Assembly (NCBI RefSeq): GCF_004368785.1 | Contig: NZ_SODM01000007.1 | Location: 124,001-188,000 of the forward strand | Source of the DNA: Flavobacterium sp. 270 | Lineage (GTDB): Bacteria; Bacteroidota; Bacteroidia; Flavobacteriales; Flavobacteriaceae | Reading direction: 5' to 3' | Length of the DNA stretch: 64,000 bases | In this document: positions 24,095 through 32,431 of the stretch, one piece after another | How the letters are laid out: every line of letters starts with the position of its first letter | Numbering within the stretch: position 1 is the first letter of the stretch | Translations under genes and position numbers: made by a program | Notes under the pieces: model-generated | What the model was told of the DNA's origin: nothing | The model's database searches: none | The model's input: the letters and a program-made list of their open reading frames with translations, nothing else

Positions 24095-25144
24095 TTATAA
24101 CTGTTTTTCTTTTATTTTAAGAGGTTTTTGGCTAATCTCCTCATACTGATTACGCGAACGATAAATATCAATCGCAAGATAAACTGCCTCTGTAAACGAG
24201 TTAAAATCCGCCATATCTTTTCCAGCAATATCGTATGCTGTACCATGATCCGGAGAAGTTCTTACTCTATCCAAGCCTGCTGTATAATTAACTCCTTTTC
24301 CAAATGACAGGGTCTTAAACGGAATCAATCCTTGATCATGATATGTTGCGACAATAGCATCATATTTTTCGTATTGGCCGCTTCCGAAGAAACCATCTGC
24401 AGGAAATGGTCCGAAAACCATAGTTCCACTTTCAAATATCTTTTTTAAAGCCGGTTTTAATATTAAATCTTCTTCTTTACCAATTACGCCTCCATCTCCA
24501 CTATGCGGATTTAATCCTAAAACAGCAATTTTTGGCTTTACAATACTAAAATCCTGAATTAAAGACTTTCTAATTGTTTCAATTTTTCTACTAATTAATT
24601 CTTCTGTCAAATGTGAAGAAACTTCACTTAACGGAACATGATCTGTCAGCAGACCAACTCTCAAATTATCCTGCACCATCATCATAAGTGCATTTCCTTC
24701 TAACTCCTGATCTAAATAATCTGTATGTCCGGGAAATTTGAATTCTTCTGACTGAATGTTGTACTTATTAATTGGAGCTGTAACTAAAACATCTATTTCT
24801 CCATTCTTTAATGCTTTGGTTGCAGCCACAAATGACTTTATAGCATACTCGCCTATTTTTTCGTCGTTTACTCCAAAATTAATATCAACACCTTCTTTCC
24901 AAAGATTCAGTACATTTACTTTTCCAGGTAAAACCTGATCTAATTTATCAACTCCATGAAATTGCACTGTTGATGTAAAACTTTTTTTAACGAATGAAAG
25001 TATTTTAGCATTTGCAAAGATAACCGGCGTACACATCTCTAACATACGAGAATCTTCGAATGTTTTAAGTATAACTTCGCTTCCAATACCGTTTAAATCT
25101 CCTACTGAAATTCCAACTATTATATTTTCTGCTTTTTTATTCAT
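24095..25144 (-). CDS. pdxA: 4-hydroxythreonine-4-phosphate dehydrogenase
   Basis: Protein of 349 residues that oxidises 4-phosphohydroxy-L-threonine in the DXP-dependent vitamin B6 pathway. Visible are the N-terminal ISVGDLNGIGSEV, metal-site PGHTDYLDQE (near 137-146), GLNPHSGDGGVIGKEE (near 210), ATYHDQGLIPFKTLSFGKGVNYTAG read in parts (ATYHDQGLIP near 266) and TSPDHGTAYDIAGK. All are PdxA hallmarks. The first gene of the group running toward accC, it starts 57 bases from the divergent ribE. Confidence 0.94.
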   Translation of the reverse strand: MNKKAENIIVGISVGDLNGIGSEVILKTFEDSRMLEMCTPVIFANAKILSFVKKSFTSTVQFHGVDKLDQVLPGKVNVLNLWKEGVDINFGVNDEKIGEYAIKSFVAATKALKNGEIDVLVTAPINKYNIQSEEFKFPGHTDYLDQELEGNALMMMVQDNLRVGLLTDHVPLSEVSSHLTEELISRKIETIRKSLIQDFSIVKPKIAVLGLNPHSGDGGVIGKEEDLILKPALKKIFESGTMVFGPFPADGFFGSGQYEKYDAIVATYHDQGLIPFKTLSFGKGVNYTAGLDRVRTSPDHGTAYDIAGKDMADFNSFTEAVYLAIDIYRSRNQYEEISQKPLKIKEKQL

Positions 25145-25164
25145 GACCTGAGGTTATTTATTAC

Positions 25165-25185
25165 TAATTTTGATGTGCAAATTTA
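25165..25185. promoter_or_regulatory. divergent -7 boxes for ribE and pdxA
   Basis: TAATTTTG (25165-25172, plus strand) fits TAnnTTTG for ribE. CAAATTTA (25178-25185) is the minus-strand TAAATTTG for pdxA. The 57-base gap must hold both promoters, so they overlap and may interfere. Neither -33 element is clear. Confidence 0.45.
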
Positions 25186-25201
25186 GTAAAATAAAACTAC
25201 A

Positions 25202-25792
25202 ATGTTTACAGGAATTATAGAAACCCTCGGAAGGATTCACGAAATACGAAAAGACCAAAACAATCTTCACATAACTGTTGATGCTTCAATAACTAATGAA
25301 TTAAAAATAGATCAAAGCGTTTCGCACAACGGAATCTGCCTTACTGTTGTTGCTATAAACGATTCTTTTTATACCGTAACGGCTATTGATGAAACGATTT
25401 TAAAAACTAATATTGGAGACTGGAAAACCAATGACATTGTAAATCTGGAACGCGGTATGAAACTTGGTGATCGCCTTGACGGGCATATTGTACAGGGTCA
25501 CGTAGATCAAATCGGAACTTGTATTGCTATTGAAGAAGCAAACGGAAGCTGGAATTACACTTTTGAATATGATAAAAACCTCAACAATATTACAATCGAA
25601 AAAGGTTCTATTACCGTAAACGGAGTTAGTCTTACGGTTGTAAACTCTAAAACAAATCAATTTGGAGTTTCAATTATTCCGTATACTTATGAGCACACTA
25701 ACTTTAAGGATTTTAAAGTAGGAACCAAAATAAATTTAGAATTTGATGTTGTTGGAAAATATATTTCTCGTTTATATTCGATAAACAAATAA
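25202..25792 (+). CDS. ribE: riboflavin synthase alpha subunit
   Basis: Protein of 196 residues that dismutates two 6,7-dimethyl-8-ribityllumazine molecules to riboflavin. It begins MFTGIIETLGRIHEI, the essential N-terminal motif, and has two lumazine-binding barrels (about 1-97 and 98-190) with SHNGICLTV and VNGVSLTV as the repeated signature, plus DGHIVQGHVDQIG at the junction. No FMN riboswitch is visible in the short upstream gap. The gene is cut off downstream by a bidirectional terminator. Confidence 0.95.
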   Translation: MFTGIIETLGRIHEIRKDQNNLHITVDASITNELKIDQSVSHNGICLTVVAINDSFYTVTAIDETILKTNIGDWKTNDIVNLERGMKLGDRLDGHIVQGHVDQIGTCIAIEEANGSWNYTFEYDKNLNNITIEKGSITVNGVSLTVVNSKTNQFGVSIIPYTYEHTNFKDFKVGTKINLEFDVVGKYISRLYSINK

Positions 25793-25811
25793 GAACGGAA
25801 TACTATTTCAT

Positions 25812-25845
25812 AAAAAAAGCTTCAATTTACATTGAAGCTTTTTTT
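25812..25845. terminator. bidirectional terminator
   Basis: AAAAAAAGCTTCAAT and ATTGAAGCTTTTTTT are perfect complements around TTAC. It ends ribE on the plus strand. Its right half holds the last codons and stop of the minus-strand PID-CTERM gene, so it ends that gene as well. Confidence 0.85.
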
Positions 25846-26072
25846 ATTTTATTTTTATATAGAACTGTAATTCCTAAAGCTAATCCTGCGACCGCTAGAA
25901 AAACAATATTCTGATCAATCGGAAATCCAGGATTAGGTGGAGTACTATTTGTACTTGCTCCTTTTGCTGTTGGCGGAGGCATTGACTGACTCGGTGTTGT
26001 TCCTGCTGTTATACTATTCACATTTAACAGAGTCAAAACAAATACGAAAAAAAGAGTTTTTATTGCCTTCAT
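25827..26072 (-). CDS. small PID-CTERM protein
   Basis: Protein of 81 residues with an N-terminal signal peptide (MKAIKTLFFVFVLTLLNVNS), a short Thr/Ser/Pro-rich middle and a C-terminal sorting signal: PGFPIDQN, then a hydrophobic helix (IVFLAVAGLALGITVLY) and a basic end (KNKIKKASM). The P-(F/L)-P-I-D sequence ahead of the helix is the hallmark of the PID-CTERM signal that I recall from flavobacterial surface proteins. Little mature protein remains after both signals, only about 30 residues. The processing enzyme is not encoded nearby. Family name is from memory. Confidence 0.7.
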   Translation of the reverse strand: MKAIKTLFFVFVLTLLNVNSITAGTTPSQSMPPPTAKGASTNSTPPNPGFPIDQNIVFLAVAGLALGITVLYKNKIKKASM

Positions 26073-26169
26073 AATTCAATCTGTTAAAAAACAGTATGAT
26101 ATATTATTAGTAATTTTTTCTTCAAATGAAATTTCGCACAAAAACAATATTCGTTATGAAATTCTTTGA

Positions 26170-26199
26170 CAAAAGTATAAGATTTTTGCACAAATCCAA
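26170..26199 (-). promoter_or_regulatory. candidate promoter of the PID-CTERM gene
   Basis: On the minus strand TTG (26197-26199) is 19 bases from TACTTTTG (26170-26177), a full TTG-N19-TAnnTTTG match. The leader would be about 90 bases. Confidence 0.5.
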
Positions 26200-26548
26200 C
26201 TTTTAAAACAAAAAAGCTTTCTCCAAAAAGTTAGAATTTTATTCAAAAACAAAACGCATATTTTAAGAAATCGATATCGTAAATTACAATTTCAAATCTT
26301 TTAAACCCAAATTTAACTTATATAAACTCTATATCTCTATTTTTAGTAAATATTCTAAACTTAGAATCTATTTTCAATCCAATTCAATTTTATGATTAAA
26401 AAAATTGAATCGGATATTTCAAAATAAGATTTAAAAGAAACTTCTCACGTTTTCATTTACGTAAAAAATCTCAATTCAGATTTTATAAATATTATGAGGA
26501 TATAAATTTTTTAAATTAGGAAGCATCAAAACAATGTTTATGAATTAA

Positions 26549-26556
26549 TATATTTG
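26549..26556 (+). promoter_or_regulatory. -7 box of the methyltransferase gene
   Basis: TATATTTG is a perfect TAnnTTTG match, about 80 bases before the ATG at 26639. The -33 region has no clear TTG. Confidence 0.5.
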
Positions 26557-26638
26557 CATAATAAAATGAAATAAGATTTTTTAAGGTTTTAAATTGAGTC
26601 TTAAAAATTTATTAGATCAAAAAAAACAAAACAAGTAG

Positions 26639-27643
26639 ATGAAAAATAAATATACAGTAGGAAGTTTATATGCAGGTGTTGGCGGTATTTGTTTGGGTTT
26701 TGAAAAAGCTGGTTTTACACTGGAATGGGCTAATGAGTTTGATAAAAATGCTTGTATTACCTATAAAAATAATTTCGAACATAACCTTATCGAAGGCGAT
26801 GTAATGGCACTAGATGTAAATGCACTTAAGAAAGTTGATATTTTAACTGCTGGATTCCCTTGCCAGCCATTTTCTGTTGCAGGATATAGAAAAGGTTTTG
26901 AAGACAGCAGAGGAAACCACTTTTTTAAGATTTTAGATTTTATTGATGAAATGAGACCTAAAGTCGTGTTTCTTGAAAATGTAAAAAATTTAAAAGGGCA
27001 TGATAAAGGAAATACAATGAAAGTTATAGAAAGTGAAATAAGAAAACGCAACTATACTTTTGACAGTTCTGTATTAAACACAAAAGATTTCGGAAATATT
27101 CCGCATAATAGAGAGCGTATCTTTATGATTGCTTTTGATAAAGATTTTATCAAAGATGATAAATTTGAATTTCATTTTCCTGAGAAAGAAAATTTGACCA
27201 AATCGATTAAGGATCTTATTACCAAAGAAAAAGTCGACGAGAAGTTTTACTATCACGAAGATAAATACATGTACAACATGCTGAAAGAAGCTGTCGTAAG
27301 CAAAGAACGCATTTATCAGTTTAGAAGACAGTATGTAAGAGAAAACAAATCGAGCGTATGTCCTACTCTAACAGCAAATATGGGAACTGGTGGTCATAAC
27401 GTACCACTTATTACAACCGATTACGGTTTTAGAAAACTAACTCCGAGAGAGTGTTTTAGATTTCAGGGATTTCCTGATAGTTTTAAATTACCTGCAATTT
27501 CAAATTCGCATTTGTACAAACAAGCTGGTAATTCAGTAAGTATGCCGGTTATCGAAAGATTGGCTTCTGAAATTGCGAAATACATTGAGATTGTTGAAGC
27601 AAAAGACAAAAAGAAAACGAAAGAAAAAGTACAATCGCTATAA
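26639..27643 (+). CDS. DNA (cytosine-5-)-methyltransferase
   Basis: Protein of 334 residues with the m5C methylase motifs in order: motif I GSLYAGVGGICLGFEKAG (AdoMet site), motif IV AGFPCQPFSVAG with catalytic Cys75, motif VI FLENVKNL with Glu113, motif VIII region QFRRQYVRENKSSVCPTL and motif X YKQAGNSVSMPV near 300. The target-recognition region between VIII and IX is short. The recognition sequence cannot be read. Convergent with and overlapping by 6 bases the restriction-enzyme-like gene, and with a Vsr-like nuclease beyond it, this is the modification half of a type II system. Confidence 0.93.
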   Translation: MKNKYTVGSLYAGVGGICLGFEKAGFTLEWANEFDKNACITYKNNFEHNLIEGDVMALDVNALKKVDILTAGFPCQPFSVAGYRKGFEDSRGNHFFKILDFIDEMRPKVVFLENVKNLKGHDKGNTMKVIESEIRKRNYTFDSSVLNTKDFGNIPHNRERIFMIAFDKDFIKDDKFEFHFPEKENLTKSIKDLITKEKVDEKFYYHEDKYMYNMLKEAVVSKERIYQFRRQYVRENKSSVCPTLTANMGTGGHNVPLITTDYGFRKLTPRECFRFQGFPDSFKLPAISNSHLYKQAGNSVSMPVIERLASEIAKYIEIVEAKDKKKTKEKVQSL

Positions 27644-28852
27644 GATCAGTTTATATTGAGAATTATTGTCCTCAATATTTTTTTCAATAAAAGCTTCGTA
27701 TTCATTTAGTTTCGTAAAATCGATATAATATTCTGTATCACTCGATTTTGTGATTTTCACGCTGTCATATCCAACAGCTTTCAATTTATCGTAAGTTAAA
27801 AGATCATTTTCCGGAAGCATTAATACTTTTCTCAACATCCAGTCGGCTAATGCTTTATTCGGATTTGTCATTAAAGCTTTGCTTCCGTCCTGACATACTT
27901 TTGCAGATAAAATTTCTCCGCTTGGAATTCTCAGATTAAAAACAACATCTTTTTCTGGAAAGAAATCAACCGCAATGTTTCTAACTTTAGATGGAATCGA
28001 AATATAAACTTCGCCCGGATCTCTTTTTCGTCCGCTTGCGTTCCATTGATTCAACTGGCTTTTTAACGGAACGATTGGCTCTTTTAACTTCTTTTTTGCT
28101 TCTGGAGAATAAAGCGGTAATATTACATAATCCTTAAATGGGATTAATTCTTCCTGAGTAAATAAACCGATTTTATAATCAGCTTCTTTTTTATTGATGA
28201 CTTTTGAATCTGGTCTTATCAAATTCATCAGTTCATTAATTGGTTCTTCCAGAATTTCAACATTGATTTCCGTATAATCTTCAGGAACCACAAAGCGTTT
28301 CATTAAAACACTTTTCGAAAAATTAAAATTATATTCATTCAAAGCATCTTTAAATTTTAAAGAACTTTTACTTTCCTCTATAATTTCAATCGAAGCTTTA
28401 TCTATTAAATCATAACCTACTTCAAAAACTTTTAGAACAAATTTATCACGACCAATAATATGATAAACTCTTTTATCTATTTTATAAATTCGATCTGCAA
28501 ATTCAATTCTTTGATTTCTAAAATCGGCTAATTTTTCTGCTAATTCAATACCTTTTAACGTTCTTAATTCGGAACTAAGCGAATTAAACTCGGCTACTTT
28601 TTCTATTTTAGAATTTCCAGTTAACACAAAAGTTTTAATACCAATGCCGCATCCGTTTATAACAGCATCATAAGCGACATCTGCTCTCGCAAGGTTTTCA
28701 GCACTAAAAGCCTTGCAAAAAAGATTTTCTGCAGCGCGGTACTGTATAAAAGGTTTTTCTGAAGAACTAAACAAATTGGAAAAAGCACCGATCACTTTTA
28801 ATGCGTCGCAATACTTATCAATATTTTGCTTAGATTGTGTTTGTAGAAACAT
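27638..28852 (-). CDS. type II restriction endonuclease with B3-like C-terminal domain
   Basis: Protein of 404 residues. The C-terminal third (YISIPSKVRNIAVDFFPEK, NLRIPSGEILSAK, ADWMLRKVLMLPE) resembles the B3-like DNA-recognition domain of NgoFVII/BfiI-type enzymes. The N-terminal part contains YRAAENLFCKAF (Glu42) and RADVAYDAVINGCGIGIKTF (Asp58, Asp62, Lys73). This has the spacing of a PD-(D/E)xK-like site rather than the HxK of the phospholipase-D nucleases. Cleavage of the sequence protected by the neighbouring methylase is inferred. It overlaps the vsr-like gene by 23 bases (28830-28852), so both are on one transcript. Confidence 0.78.
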   Translation of the reverse strand: MFLQTQSKQNIDKYCDALKVIGAFSNLFSSSEKPFIQYRAAENLFCKAFSAENLARADVAYDAVINGCGIGIKTFVLTGNSKIEKVAEFNSLSSELRTLKGIELAEKLADFRNQRIEFADRIYKIDKRVYHIIGRDKFVLKVFEVGYDLIDKASIEIIEESKSSLKFKDALNEYNFNFSKSVLMKRFVVPEDYTEINVEILEEPINELMNLIRPDSKVINKKEADYKIGLFTQEELIPFKDYVILPLYSPEAKKKLKEPIVPLKSQLNQWNASGRKRDPGEVYISIPSKVRNIAVDFFPEKDVVFNLRIPSGEILSAKVCQDGSKALMTNPNKALADWMLRKVLMLPENDLLTYDKLKAVGYDSVKITKSSDTEYYIDFTKLNEYEAFIEKNIEDNNSQYKLIL

Positions 28853-29273
28853 TAGTATTTTTTGAAAGTGCTATTTCCTGCTCAATTTTTTCCAGACATT
28901 TATCCAATTCTTTCTGAATTTCTTTGCTCCAGAATCGAAGAACTGTCCAGTTTTCTGAAAGCAAAAAAGTATTTACTTCAATATCTCTTTTCCTGTTTCT
29001 CTCGATTTTCGGAATCCAATATTCACGATTAGATTTGATTCTTAATTGCTGCGTTTCCCAATCTTTGCCATGAAAAAATTCACTGTCGATAAAAATAGCT
29101 ATTTTGTATTTTGCAAAAGTAATATCCGGTTTCCCAAATATCTTTTTATTGTTTTTTCGATATCTGTAACCTAAATTCCACAGTGCTTTTGCCAGTCTGA
29201 CTTCATCTTTGGTCGCTGTACTTTTTATGGCCTGCATATTTTTCCTCCTTTGTTCTGGAGTTAAATTATCCAT
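28830..29273 (-). CDS. vsr: Vsr-family (very short patch repair-like) endonuclease
   Basis: Protein of 147 residues. It starts MDNLTPEQRRKNMQAIKSTA and contains ATKDEVRLAKALWNLGYRYR and GKPDITFAKYKIAIFIDSEF, the Vsr fold with the active-site Asp in KPDI. Vsr nicks T:G mismatches that arise by deamination of 5-methylcytosine. The usual zinc-site sequence GCFWHGH is SEFFHGKDW here: the two Cys are absent and only the His is kept. The final helix FWSKEIQKELDKCLEKI is present. It might act as a nicking partner of the restriction enzyme rather than in repair. Placed next to an m5C methylase, repair of its own mutagenic product is the simplest role. Confidence 0.85.
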   Translation of the reverse strand: MDNLTPEQRRKNMQAIKSTATKDEVRLAKALWNLGYRYRKNNKKIFGKPDITFAKYKIAIFIDSEFFHGKDWETQQLRIKSNREYWIPKIERNRKRDIEVNTFLLSENWTVLRFWSKEIQKELDKCLEKIEQEIALSKNTNVSTNTI

Positions 29274-29400
29274 TTGTGGTATTTTAGATTAATTTGTCCT
29301 GAAAGATAAAATTAATCTATTTTTTCTTTAAAACTAAATAAGCCCGCAAGTCTAAATAATCTTAATCGATATTTTTTTTAATTCAAAAAATAAAATTACT

Positions 29401-30132
29401 CTATTTTTCTTTTAATGCTGAGAACAAACTATCTAAATCCCTCAAATCTCCCGATTGCACATAATAATTTTCCGCATCCATTTTAGTCTTACCATTCAGC
29501 AAAGCATTTTTAGGAATAACATATTGTTTCTCAATTATATGCTGAATTGTTTTTATGGAACAACAACCCGGAATATCATAAATCCAAGTTGCTTTTTCAA
29601 TTTCGTGCCATAAGTTTTCTTTAGCTTCAACAACTCCTTTTAAAATATTTTTTATATCAGGTTTAATTCGAACCAAAACAAAAAAATCGTAAACCGCAGT
29701 TTTTGAAATGTCATGATTTGGAATATACATTCCTTCGGAATTCCAATCTTTGGTTTCTAAAAGAAAAAGATTAGAGAAAAAAGCAGTCGACTTTACACAA
29801 ATAAATTTTCCGTTTGCTTTTAAATCAGTTTCATCCCAAACGCCTTTTCCATGAATACTGAAATCCGGTTCTTCAACTTCAATGTCTTGAAGTTTTAGAT
29901 TTCTATACAAAACCATTTCTGCTAATTTTCCCTGAAAAGTATTTTGAAAAATCTCTAGTGGAGTTCGATTTAATTGTCCGCCTGATCTTTTAATTCTATG
30001 AAATCCTTCTCCATAAACCATTTCATAAGCAAAATCAAAAGCTGGTTTTATAAAAGCCGGATCAATAGGAGTTGCCTGAAATTCCTTTTTCTTTTTGACG
30101 AAATAGCTATTATTCTTTTTCTCTAATTTCAT
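29401..30132 (-). CDS. hypothetical protein, possible nuclease
   Basis: Soluble protein of 243 residues without a family name I can give. FQGKLAEMVLYRNL (Glu72), then EPDFSIHGKGVWDETDLKAN and GKFICVKSTAFFSN (Lys114) look like the GK-x-x-E ... D ... xVKS layout of PD-(D/E)xK nucleases. The residue two before Lys is Cys instead of Asp/Glu, and Glu72 could take that role as in several families. It is transcribed in the same direction as the vsr-like and restriction genes, 127 bases upstream. It may be a second restriction enzyme or a regulator of the system. Confidence 0.55.
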   Translation of the reverse strand: MKLEKKNNSYFVKKKKEFQATPIDPAFIKPAFDFAYEMVYGEGFHRIKRSGGQLNRTPLEIFQNTFQGKLAEMVLYRNLKLQDIEVEEPDFSIHGKGVWDETDLKANGKFICVKSTAFFSNLFLLETKDWNSEGMYIPNHDISKTAVYDFFVLVRIKPDIKNILKGVVEAKENLWHEIEKATWIYDIPGCCSIKTIQHIIEKQYVIPKNALLNGKTKMDAENYYVQSGDLRDLDSLFSALKEK

Positions 30133-30262
30133 GTTATCCCCTTTTGCTATTTTCTTTTTATTATTTAAAAAAAATAATACATTTAAAAAATTTACAGCAG
30201 AATAATATTACAAAAATAACCAATTAATAAAATGTTTTAAAGTAGAATGCAAACTTTGTTTG

Positions 30263-30270
30263 TATATTTG
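30263..30270 (+). promoter_or_regulatory. -7 promoter box for the gene pair at 30335
   Basis: TATATTTG, a perfect TAnnTTTG, 64 bases before the ATG at 30335. The rest of the 202-base gap is AT-rich without other signals. Confidence 0.5.
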
Positions 30271-30334
30271 AAACATCAGTAATTAAAATGATGTTTTTTT
30301 TTTAGAATTAGCTTAAGAAATTTATAAGACCAAA

Positions 30335-30718
30335 ATGGAACTAAACTTTCACGAACAAATCAAATCAATAGAAAAATGTCCTTTAGATAATCATGAAGGA
30401 GAAAAAACGCTTTTCAGATGCGTTGAAAATCCAATTAGCACAAACTCTTTCATACCACAAGCGGTCTTGCTTAAACCAAAATTTCAAGATTACTGTATAG
30501 CATGGGGTTTATCCGTATTTACCAATTATGAACATGCTAATCAAATTCTAAATAATTTATCCAAAAGTAAAAAAGTAAAATATTCAGCTATTGCAAAAAG
30601 TACAATTACCGACGAGGACGGCATCAAGCATTGCTTAACTGACAAAAATCACTATACGTTTTTCCCAAAAAAAGATTTAGACTTATTAACTAAATTCACT
30701 ATCGTAAATGAAGACTAA
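30335..30718 (+). CDS. hypothetical protein (first gene of an overlapping pair)
   Basis: Soluble, mildly basic protein of 127 residues with no signal peptide or membrane helix. Three Cys are scattered (KCPLD, FRCVEN, YCIAWG). LSVFTNYEHANQILNNLSK and the end FFPKKDLDLLTKF are probably helical. I recognise no family. Its last 11 bases overlap the start of the next gene, and the two share a promoter, so they probably work together. The setting next to restriction-modification genes suggests a defence or toxin-antitoxin role, but nothing in the sequence proves this. Confidence 0.55.
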   Translation: MELNFHEQIKSIEKCPLDNHEGEKTLFRCVENPISTNSFIPQAVLLKPKFQDYCIAWGLSVFTNYEHANQILNNLSKSKKVKYSAIAKSTITDEDGIKHCLTDKNHYTFFPKKDLDLLTKFTIVNED

Positions 30719-32045
30719 TATCACGAACAACATATTTGATTTAAGTAAATTCAAAAAGATTGAAGATATTATTTTTTTAGATGAGCCAATTTTGACACAT
30801 TTGAAACGCAATGACAAACATTTTTTTCAATATTTAGTTGATACAATTGACGAATCTGATATTTATTTATTTTTAGAAGTTGATGAAGAAGAAATATTTC
30901 AATACTTAACTGCACAGAAATCTCTTCGAAGTATCATAATTGGAAATGACAATATAATTTATTTAGTAGAACAAGATTTTAATGGTGAAATTAAAAATAT
31001 TACTTTAACTCAAAGCAATCATGTAAGTGATAATTACTTGCCAAATGATGATTCTTTTCTTGAGTATATCCCAACGGAAGCGTCATATTATTATTCACTT
31101 ATAAATGAGTATAAATCTAATACATATTTAAATAGTTTAAGAGAAAAAGCTTTTTATGTAAAGTTCGCACCATTAAATGATAAATATTCAGATACAATTG
31201 GTTTAAATGAATTATCAAATACATTATTATCAAATCTATCATCGTCATTTAAAAATTTCTTAAAAGCTGACTTTTTCAACACTTTCAAGTACACTAAAAC
31301 CAATAAAACAAAGCTAAATTCTATTTTCAATAAAATCTTGCCTGATTTGGATTTTAGAATGGTTGATTTAAAATATGGCAGCTTTGAAGTTGGGTTGGCT
31401 GTTGACAAAATCATGAAAGCTTCAATAAATGACCCATCAATAAAGGATTGGGCGATTAATGTAGGTGACAAGTATAAAGAATTGGTATTAGATGAAGATT
31501 ATGATAGCGAAGTAGTAGATACTATACTTACAAATTATAGCGAAGAGGATAGAAAAAAAATCTTCAATCCTATTTTTAAAATTACGGAAAACCCGAATTT
31601 TAGTCTACAAATAAAAGAATCTAAAAATTCTAATTATTCAACGATTAAAATAAAAGATAAGTCAGTGATTAATAAAATAGCTCCTATAGAATATGAAACA
31701 ATCCAAACATTGTCCAATAATAATAAAGATTATCAAATTATTCAAGTAACAACCGTTATAGACAAGAACAACTCGAGCAAAACTTTTAAACTAGAAGATT
31801 CTTTATTTAGTTCTACTGATCATTCAGCTTATGTATTAACAAATAAAGATTTTGAAAAATACAAGTATAATTTAGATTTTAATATTAGTATTCCACTAGA
31901 TATCACTACAGATAAAGACAAAATTATATTGTTAGCTAAATACGATGGAATAGATTTCAATGATATTAATTATTCTGGGAAAATTGAAGATAGTATCATA
32001 AAAATAACGCAAAAAATTTATGAATATATTCTCAATAAGGAATAA
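30708..32045 (+). CDS. hypothetical protein (second gene of an overlapping pair)
   Basis: Acidic protein of 445 residues, very rich in Asn, Lys, Asp and Ile, without signal peptide or membrane segments. The N-terminal 110 residues (FLDEPILTHLKRNDKHFFQY, YLFLEVDEEEIFQYL) look like a compact alpha/beta domain such as those labelled DUF6575. That name is a weak recollection. The middle (150-290) is helical and the end (300-445) is beta-rich. It follows the 127-residue gene with an 11-base overlap and is closed by a strong terminator. Base composition is more AT-rich than the housekeeping neighbours, suggesting transfer. Confidence 0.55.
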   Translation: MKTNITNNIFDLSKFKKIEDIIFLDEPILTHLKRNDKHFFQYLVDTIDESDIYLFLEVDEEEIFQYLTAQKSLRSIIIGNDNIIYLVEQDFNGEIKNITLTQSNHVSDNYLPNDDSFLEYIPTEASYYYSLINEYKSNTYLNSLREKAFYVKFAPLNDKYSDTIGLNELSNTLLSNLSSSFKNFLKADFFNTFKYTKTNKTKLNSIFNKILPDLDFRMVDLKYGSFEVGLAVDKIMKASINDPSIKDWAINVGDKYKELVLDEDYDSEVVDTILTNYSEEDRKKIFNPIFKITENPNFSLQIKESKNSNYSTIKIKDKSVINKIAPIEYETIQTLSNNNKDYQIIQVTTVIDKNNSSKTFKLEDSLFSSTDHSAYVLTNKDFEKYKYNLDFNISIPLDITTDKDKIILLAKYDGIDFNDINYSGKIEDSIIKITQKIYEYILNKE

Positions 32046-32074
32046 AAACTAAGACAACATTCAATGTATTACTT

Positions 32075-32098
32075 AAACCTCTATCTAGAGGTTTTTTT
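32075..32098 (+). terminator. terminator of the unknown gene pair
   Basis: AAACCTCTA-TC-TAGAGGTTT followed by TTTT; perfect 9-base stem 30 bases after the stop. Confidence 0.8.
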
Positions 32099-32164
32099 AT
32101 TTAATTTAACAACTAATCTAAATTGTATTTAAATTTTAAATAATATTCGTCTCCCACAAAAAAT

Positions 32165-32200
32165 AAAGCCTTACAAACGCAATGTTTATAAGGCTTTTTT
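32165..32200 (-). terminator. terminator downstream of the CAU tRNA
   Basis: AAAGCCTTACAAAC and GTTTATAAGGCTTT pair around a five-base loop with one mismatch. It follows the tRNA gene on the minus strand. Confidence 0.65.
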
Positions 32201-32211
32201 AGTATTCTCTG

Positions 32212-32285
32212 TGGTCCCACCTGGGCTCGAACCAGGGACCACCTGATTATGAGTCAGGTGCTCTAACCAGCTGAGCTATAGGACC
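32212..32285 (-). tRNA. tRNA with CAU anticodon, probably tRNA-Ile2 (lysidine type)
   Basis: Acceptor GGTCCTA pairs with TGGGACC, and the discriminator is A. The D arm, anticodon stem CCTGA/TCAGG with loop CTCATAA (anticodon CAT) and T arm CCTGG/CCAGG all fold. CAU could be Met or the AUA-reading Ile. C4:G69 and C5:G68 in the acceptor stem are features by which TilS recognises tRNA-Ile2, so I favour Ile2; elongator Met is the alternative. CCA is not encoded. Confidence 0.85.
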
Positions 32286-32431
32286 GGTTTGAGGATGCAA
32301 TATTACTACTATTTTCGGTTCACTCCAAATATTTTAAGAGTAGATTTTTATTTAATACAAAACTTTATTGCTTCTCTTTTATAACGCAATTGATTTTCAG
32401 CAGATTATTTCCGAATAAAAATTGTATTTTT

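Larger units (their letters stand above)
26073..26638. other. gene-free AT-rich gap before the restriction-modification genes
   Basis: This 566-base gap has many stops in all frames and no hairpin of note. It holds a candidate minus-strand promoter (26170-26199) and a plus-strand -7 box (26549-26556). Base composition is more AT-rich than the flanking genes, as often at the edge of acquired DNA. I see no repeats shared with the far end of the island. Confidence 0.5.

Noticed and set aside
25145..25201. FMN riboswitch before ribE
   Set aside because: The gap is only 57 bases and holds divergent promoters; there is no room for the aptamer.
32212..32285. CAU tRNA as the attachment site of the defence island
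   Set aside because: I looked for a second copy of the tRNA 3' end at the other side of the island (25,800-26,640) and saw none; there is also no integrase gene.
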